Part shown: positions 59,736-64,000 of the stretch, piece after piece | Numbering within the stretch: position 1 is the stretch's first letter | How the letters are laid out: the number at the start of each line of letters is the position of its first letter | From: Streptomyces asiaticus | GTDB taxonomy: Bacteria > Actinomycetota > Actinomycetes > Streptomycetales > Streptomycetaceae | Length of the DNA: 64,000 nt | Direction of reading: 5' to 3' | NCBI RefSeq assembly: GCF_018138715.1 | Contig: NZ_JAGSHX010000006.1 | Span: 9,238,001-9,302,000 of the forward strand | The notes under the pieces: generated by a model | Databases searched by the model: none | What the model was told of the DNA's origin: nothing | What the model saw: only the letters and a program-made list of their open reading frames with translations | Position numbers and translations under genes: made by a program

Positions 59736-59775
59736 GAGAAACGCCCCGGCTGCCTTGACGGCCGGGGCGTTTCTC
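59736..59775 (+). terminator. Strong 15-bp hairpin terminator after the quinone oxidoreductase
   Basis: GAGAAACGCCCCGGC (59736-59750) pairs perfectly with GCCGGGGCGTTTCTC (59761-59775) around a ten-base loop, 13 bases after the stop codon. The stem ends in a TTT-C-T run. Confidence 0.85.
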
Positions 59776-59785
59776 GGCGTATATT
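59755..59785 (+). promoter_or_regulatory. Possible promoter of the HelD gene overlapping the terminator
   Basis: TTGACG (59755-59760, in the terminator loop) and TATATT (59780-59785) are spaced 19 bases apart. The spacing is long, so this is tentative. If real, initiation would start in a hairpin that ends the upstream gene, about 70 bases before the TTG start. Confidence 0.35.
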
Positions 59786-59860
59786 GGGGATTTCCTTGTG
59801 CCATTGAATTCACGGCATGGGGAAACCTGATGAAGTCATCGTATCCCGGCGGGAGTCGAA

Positions 59861-62161
59861 TTGTCAAACGAGGAATGGGACCGTGAGCAAGAATTCCTTG
59901 ATCTGCTCAACGGGCGCCTCGCCGAGCTCAGGGCACGAGCCGAGGAGTCGGTGACCGAGGCCCTGTCCTTGGAGGGCACCACCTTCCAGGCGCGGCTGGA
60001 GCGCGATGTGCTGGTGGCCGAGCGGTCCGGGCTGCTCGCCGCGTTCGAGGCGGGGGAGCGGGGGCTGTGCTTCGGCCGGCTGCTGTTCCGCGACGGCCAC
60101 GACTACCACATCGGCCGCATCGGCATCCGCCGCGATGACGCGGACCGCACCCCGTTGGTCATCGACTGGCGGGCGGATGTGGCCCGTCCGTTCTACCTCG
60201 CCACCGGGCACACCCCCATGGGGCTGCGCCGCAGGCGTCACATCACCACCGAGGGACCCAAGGTCACCGGGTTGCACGACGAGATCCTGGACCTCTCGGA
60301 CACCATACGGACCGGGCATGAGGGATCCGACGCGGACGCCGTGCTGCTCGCCGCGCTCGACGCCGCCCGCACCGGCCGGATGCATGACATCGTGCAGACC
60401 ATCCAGGCCGAACAGGACCAGATCATCCGCGCCCCGCACCACGGCGTCCACGTCGTGGAGGGCGGCCCCGGCACCGGCAAGACCGTCGTGGCGCTGCACC
60501 GCGCCGCGTATCTGCTCTACGCGCACCGGGAGTCGCTGGCCCGCCGCGCGGTGCTGATCGTCGGACCCAACCCCGCGTTCCTCGGCTACATCGGCGAGGT
60601 GTTGCCCTCGCTCGGTGAGACCGGTGTGCTCCTGGCCACGCTCGGCGAGCTCTTCCCCGGTGTGACGGCCACCGGCACCGACACCCCCGAGGCCGCCGAG
60701 GTCAAGGGCCGCGCGGCGATGGCGGACGCGCTGGCCCGCTTCGTACGGGACCGGCAGACGGTGCCCGACCCCGCGATCGTCATCGAGCACGACGACGGCG
60801 ATCTGGTGCTGGACAAGGACATCGCGTCCGAGGCCGGCCACAAGGCCCGGGAGACCGGGCTGCCGCACAACCTCGCCCGTCCGCACTTCGCCTTCCGCGT
60901 CATCGACGCCCTCACCGACCAGCTCGTGGACCGGATCGGCGCGGACCCCTTCGGCGGGCCCAACCTCCTCGGCGCGGACGACGTCGCCCAGCTCGGCAAG
61001 GCGATCGCGGTCAACCCCGAGGTGCACGCGGCCATCGCGGAGCTGTGGCCGACCCTCACCCCGCAGCAGCTCGTGGCCGACTTCCTCGGCGACCCCGTCC
61101 ACCTCTCCGAGGCCGACGCCGCCGCGATCCGCCGCACCGACGGCGAATGGACCCCCGCCGACGTCCCGTTGCTGGACGAGGCGGCCGAACTGCTCGGCCA
61201 CGACGACGCGGCGGCCCGCGCCGCCGCCGAGGCCGAGCGCCAGGAGCGCATCGAGTACGCACAGGGTGTGCTCGACCTCTCCTACGGCTCCCGCACCCTG
61301 GAGTTCGAGGACCGCGAGGACGAGGAGTCGGAGGTGCTGGCCGCCCACGACCTCATCGACGCCGAACGGCTGGCCGACCGCGCCGAGGAGCGCGACCACC
61401 GCAGCGCCGCCGAACGCGCCGCCGCCGACCGCACCTGGGCCTTCGGCCACATCATCGTGGACGAGGCCCAGGAGCTGTCCGCGATGGCGTGGCGGCTGCT
61501 GATGCGGCGCAGCCCGACCCGTTCGATGACGCTGGTCGGCGACCCCGCGCAGACCGCGGAGCCGGGGGGCTGCGGCTCCTGGTCCTCGATCCTGGAGCCG
61601 TACGTCGGCGACCGCTGGGAGCACAGCCGGCTCGGCGTCAACTACCGCACCCCGACCGAGATCATGGACGTCGCGGCGCGGGTGGCCCGTACCGTCGACC
61701 CCGCCTTCCAGCCGCCGCGCTCGGTGCGCGCCACCGGGGTGCGGCCGTGGGCGGAGCACACCGGCGATCTGCCCGGCGCGGTGGCCGCGGCCGTGGCGCG
61801 GGAGACCCGCACCGAGGGCCGTCTCGCGGTGATCGCCCCGAAGGACCGCCATGACGCGCTGTCAGCCGCCCTCCCGCAGGCGTCCACCGGCCGGTCCCCG
61901 GACCTGACCAGCGCGGTGGTGCTGCTCGACCCCCGGCAGGCCAAGGGGTTGGAGTTCGACACCGTGATCGTGGCCGAGCCCGCGGAGTTCGGCACCAGCG
62001 ACCTCTATGTGGCGCTCACCCGGGCCACCCAGCGGCTGGGCGTGGTGCACACCGGGCCGCTTCCGGAGGGCCTGCGTGACCTGGCCGACAGGGCGGATCC
62101 GGCCGACCTGCCCGACGTGGCCGGTCACGAGGCGGCCGACGGCTCCGAGCGGCGCGGCTGA
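59861..62161 (+). CDS. helD: HelD-like RNA-polymerase-associated helicase-type motor
   Basis: The 766-residue UvrD/SF1-like ATPase starts at a TTG with GGGAG. The N-terminal coiled-coil (about 1-70, EEWDREQEFLDLLNGRLAEL) is followed by a region with IDWRADVARPFY. The ATPase has Walker A GGPGTGKTVVALH near residue 205, DEAQ in IIVDEAQELS, GDPAQTAEPGGCGSW, NYRTPTEIMD and C-terminal ALTRATQRLGVV. This is the arrangement of HelD, which dissociates stalled RNA polymerase from DNA. Actinobacterial relatives (HelR) can protect against rifamycins. I found no rifamycin-associated element upstream, so that role is unproven. Confidence 0.9.
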   Translation: MSNEEWDREQEFLDLLNGRLAELRARAEESVTEALSLEGTTFQARLERDVLVAERSGLLAAFEAGERGLCFGRLLFRDGHDYHIGRIGIRRDDADRTPLVIDWRADVARPFYLATGHTPMGLRRRRHITTEGPKVTGLHDEILDLSDTIRTGHEGSDADAVLLAALDAARTGRMHDIVQTIQAEQDQIIRAPHHGVHVVEGGPGTGKTVVALHRAAYLLYAHRESLARRAVLIVGPNPAFLGYIGEVLPSLGETGVLLATLGELFPGVTATGTDTPEAAEVKGRAAMADALARFVRDRQTVPDPAIVIEHDDGDLVLDKDIASEAGHKARETGLPHNLARPHFAFRVIDALTDQLVDRIGADPFGGPNLLGADDVAQLGKAIAVNPEVHAAIAELWPTLTPQQLVADFLGDPVHLSEADAAAIRRTDGEWTPADVPLLDEAAELLGHDDAAARAAAEAERQERIEYAQGVLDLSYGSRTLEFEDREDEESEVLAAHDLIDAERLADRAEERDHRSAAERAAADRTWAFGHIIVDEAQELSAMAWRLLMRRSPTRSMTLVGDPAQTAEPGGCGSWSSILEPYVGDRWEHSRLGVNYRTPTEIMDVAARVARTVDPAFQPPRSVRATGVRPWAEHTGDLPGAVAAAVARETRTEGRLAVIAPKDRHDALSAALPQASTGRSPDLTSAVVLLDPRQAKGLEFDTVIVAEPAEFGTSDLYVALTRATQRLGVVHTGPLPEGLRDLADRADPADLPDVAGHEAADGSERRG

Positions 62162-62209
62162 CCGCCGTCGGCGGCCGGCCGTGGTGTGCCACGGCCGGCC
62201 CGTCGTGGG

Positions 62210-63727
62210 TCACGAGGAGCAGTTCTCGCTGGATCCGCTGGCGCTCACCCGCAGCGCTCCGCCGGAGGTGCTGGCGCTGTCGGCGAGGCAGTAGCCGGAC
62301 ACGTTCTGGACGACGACGTCCGCGGGGCTGTCACTGCCGCGCTGTGCGGTGAAGTGGTTGAACCGCAGCGCGCTCCCGGAGTTGGCGATGACCGCCGGAC
62401 GTCCGTCGTTCTTGGCGAACCGCACCGAGCTGTCGTTGAAGGTGATGTGATCCGCGTTGTGCAGATACCAGCCGAAGGCGGGACGGGTGCCGATGCTCTT
62501 CGGGTTGTAGTCGCCGGCGTCATTGCTGGGAACACCGGTGGACATGGTGCCGTTGCCGCCGGGCACGGTCAGATTGACGTTGTTGAAGGTCACACCGCTG
62601 ATGTGGTTGCCACCGGACTCGCCCCACAGCGTCGGGCTGAAGGAGGGGGTGTTCCCGGTCCCGGTGATGTTGTCGTAGGTGATGTCGCTGATGTGGCCGA
62701 CTCCCGGATTTCCACCACACCGTTTTCTCGTCCCGATCTTCTGCATGATGGGGGAGTGCACATTGGTCATGGTGATGTCGCGGTAGTGCACATCGGAGAT
62801 GTTGGCACCGTCCATCGAGACCATGCCGAGCCCGGATTTGTCCGCACCGGTGATGGTGATGCCCTGGAAGTTGTAGTCCGAGAAGTCACCGCAGGTCTCG
62901 GAGCCGAACATCAGGGCGTTGCAACACTTCGCGGAGAGTTGTGAATCGGTCACCTTCACATGGCCGTTGGACAGTTTGGCGCCCAGGGCGTAGTCGCTCT
63001 TGAAGGCGAGCGCGTCGTCGTTGGCGGCGATATCGGCATGGGTGATGGTCACATTGGTGGTGCTGATGATGTTCCAGCCGTCGCGGTCGCTCGCCGTGTC
63101 GATGGTGAGATGGTCCGAGGTCACGTTCTTGCAGCCGTTGATGAGGGCCGCGAAGTGGCCACCGCGCCGCAGGGTGATCCCGCCGAGGGTCAGCCCGTCG
63201 CAGCGGGTCAGCGAAATGATCTTGTCCGCCTCGCCGGAGTCGGGGTTGCCGGTGATGAGGTTGCCCGCGCCGTCGATGGTGCCCGAACCGGTGAACCCGA
63301 TGTTGGTGAGCTTGTCGCCGTAGAACATCGCGTTGTGGAAGTGGCTGTGGCCGTAGTCCTGGTAGTCGTCGTTCGGATTGGACTCGGGCTTGTCGTAGGT
63401 GTCCGCGCTCGAACCGAGGATGGTGGCCCCGGAGTCCAGCTGGAGGGTCACCTCGCTCTTGAGATGGACGGTGTTCTTGGACTTGTACTGTCCGGACGGG
63501 AAGCGGACGATTCCGCCCCCGGCGGCGTTGGCCGCCGTGATGGCCTTGTCGATGGCGGCGGAGTCGTTGGACGAACCGTCGGCCTTCGCGCCGTAGTCCA
63601 TCACGCTGAACACCGGTGCCGCGGTGGTGGCCGTGTCCCGCGCGGGAGCGGCGGCCGCCTGCGGCACCTGCGATAACCCGAAGACGGCGGCGAGGGCGAG
63701 CGCCGCGCCTGCGGCGAGTCTCTTCAT
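62210..63727 (-). CDS. Secreted GH28-like right-handed beta-helix glycosidase
   Basis: The protein has 505 residues with AGGAGAACGAGAG before the ATG. A signal peptide (LAAGAALALAAVFGLSQVPQAAAA) precedes the start of the helix at FSVMDYGAKADGSSNDSAAIDKAI, the classic pectinase-type N-terminus. Repeats of beta-helix turns follow. The Asp pair in DRDGWNI and AANDDALAFKS matches the catalytic GH28 region, and a Cys-rich segment (SAKCCNALMFGSETCGD) replaces part of the usual GHG loop. It probably hydrolyses polygalacturonan-type or related plant polysaccharides outside the cell. Single gene. Confidence 0.85.
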   Translation of the reverse strand: MKRLAAGAALALAAVFGLSQVPQAAAAPARDTATTAAPVFSVMDYGAKADGSSNDSAAIDKAITAANAAGGGIVRFPSGQYKSKNTVHLKSEVTLQLDSGATILGSSADTYDKPESNPNDDYQDYGHSHFHNAMFYGDKLTNIGFTGSGTIDGAGNLITGNPDSGEADKIISLTRCDGLTLGGITLRRGGHFAALINGCKNVTSDHLTIDTASDRDGWNIISTTNVTITHADIAANDDALAFKSDYALGAKLSNGHVKVTDSQLSAKCCNALMFGSETCGDFSDYNFQGITITGADKSGLGMVSMDGANISDVHYRDITMTNVHSPIMQKIGTRKRCGGNPGVGHISDITYDNITGTGNTPSFSPTLWGESGGNHISGVTFNNVNLTVPGGNGTMSTGVPSNDAGDYNPKSIGTRPAFGWYLHNADHITFNDSSVRFAKNDGRPAVIANSGSALRFNHFTAQRGSDSPADVVVQNVSGYCLADSASTSGGALRVSASGSSENCSS

Positions 63728-63951
63728 CTCTCGTTCTCCTTCTCCTGTGGAGCCGTGGAGATCCGACGTGTTGGAAGGTCTGGACCTGCTTGAGCTGCGA
63801 GAATCCCTCTGGTGGGGCGACTTCCGTCTGCGCCGGACCAGAAAGGTAGGACCTCTCTCCTTTCTGTGGAAGGTAACAGGCGGATCCGAGCTGTCAATGG
63901 CCTCAGCCGCCACGACCGCCTCCCCGGTCGTCGATCGCCTACGATCCCGCT

Positions 63952-64000
63952 GTGGCCCCCTTCCGCATCGAGCGCCGCTCCGCACTGCCCGTCGACGAGA
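63952..64000 (+). CDS. Start of a probable SRPBCC-family protein (cut by window end)
   Basis: The last 49 bases read from a GTG as VAPFRIERRSALPVDE and remain open at the edge. This start resembles SRPBCC/polyketide-cyclase-like proteins of Streptomyces, which begin with a short beta strand followed by a D/E-A-W helix. No clear ribosome site precedes the GTG, and only 16 codons are visible, so the call is tentative. Confidence 0.4.
   Translation, partial: MAPFRIERRSALPVDE

Noticed and set aside
59786..59860. Rifamycin-associated element upstream of the HelD gene
   Set aside because: No GC-rich inverted repeat resembling the element as I remember it is visible between the terminator and the start codon.

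Overview
The window is about 72-75% G+C by eye, with strong third-position G/C bias, many GTG/TTG starts and ATGA/GTGA translational overlaps. It carries an F420-type oxidoreductase, a HelD-type motor and many secreted hydrolases. All of this points to a Streptomyces or close relative. No rRNA, tRNA, CRISPR array, transposase or integrase was seen.

Region by region. (1) 1-11495 (+): the end of a biosynthetic cluster built on a PUFA-synthase/enediyne-like iterative type I PKS. It holds an AT-ACP-KR protein cut by the window edge, a KS-AT-DH protein with a phosphopantetheinyl-transferase-like C-terminus, a free ACP, an alpha/beta hydrolase with a Cys nucleophile, a GT1 glycosyltransferase and a zinc-ribbon methyltransferase. 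These six genes abut or overlap, so they look like one transcript making a glycosylated and methylated polyketide or lipid. (2) 11517-19564 (-): a compact non-contractile (siphovirus-like) tail module: terminator, tube, chaperones with a -1 frameshift site, coiled-coil protein, tape measure, distal tail, fibre-like and hub-like proteins, headed by two regulator-like genes. No capsid, portal, terminase, sheath, lysis or integration gene is present in the window. (3) 19701-31315: ordinary chromosomal genes (SDR, GH3, GNAT, secreted amidase-like protein, P450 with divergent TetR, lipoprotein, a frameshifted regulator remnant, EamA transporter, glutathionyl-hydroquinone-reductase-like protein). 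(4) 31778-38080 (+): a bacteriocin-like export locus, with a 72-residue double-glycine precursor, an HlyD-like adaptor, a C39-peptidase ABC exporter and a second NHLM-type ABC protein, but no modifying enzyme.

(5) 38098-52968: a divergent catabolic locus. The minus arm has a deaminase-like hydrolase, an NMT1/THI5-type ABC importer, aldehyde dehydrogenase, SDR, DHDPS-family lyase, enoyl-CoA hydratase, CaiB/BaiF CoA-transferase and FAD oxidoreductase, headed by an XRE-cupin regulator. The plus arm has an N-carbamoyl amidohydrolase, a dihydropyrimidinase/hydantoinase and an LLM-class flavin oxidoreductase. Together they suggest uptake and ring-opening of a cyclic ureide or pyrimidine-like compound, then side-chain breakdown through CoA chemistry. 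The substrate cannot be named from sequence. (6) 52982-64000: a DHA2 MFS pump with divergent TetR, a GT39 membrane glycosyltransferase, a CAP-domain secreted protein, a TetR and quinone-oxidoreductase pair, a HelD-like RNA-polymerase motor, a secreted GH28-like enzyme, and the first codons of a probable SRPBCC protein.

The strongest candidates for something undescribed are the tail-only particle locus, the cationic-residue-free GG-leader peptide with its own export machinery, and the PUFA-type PKS with glycosyl- and methyl-transferases.
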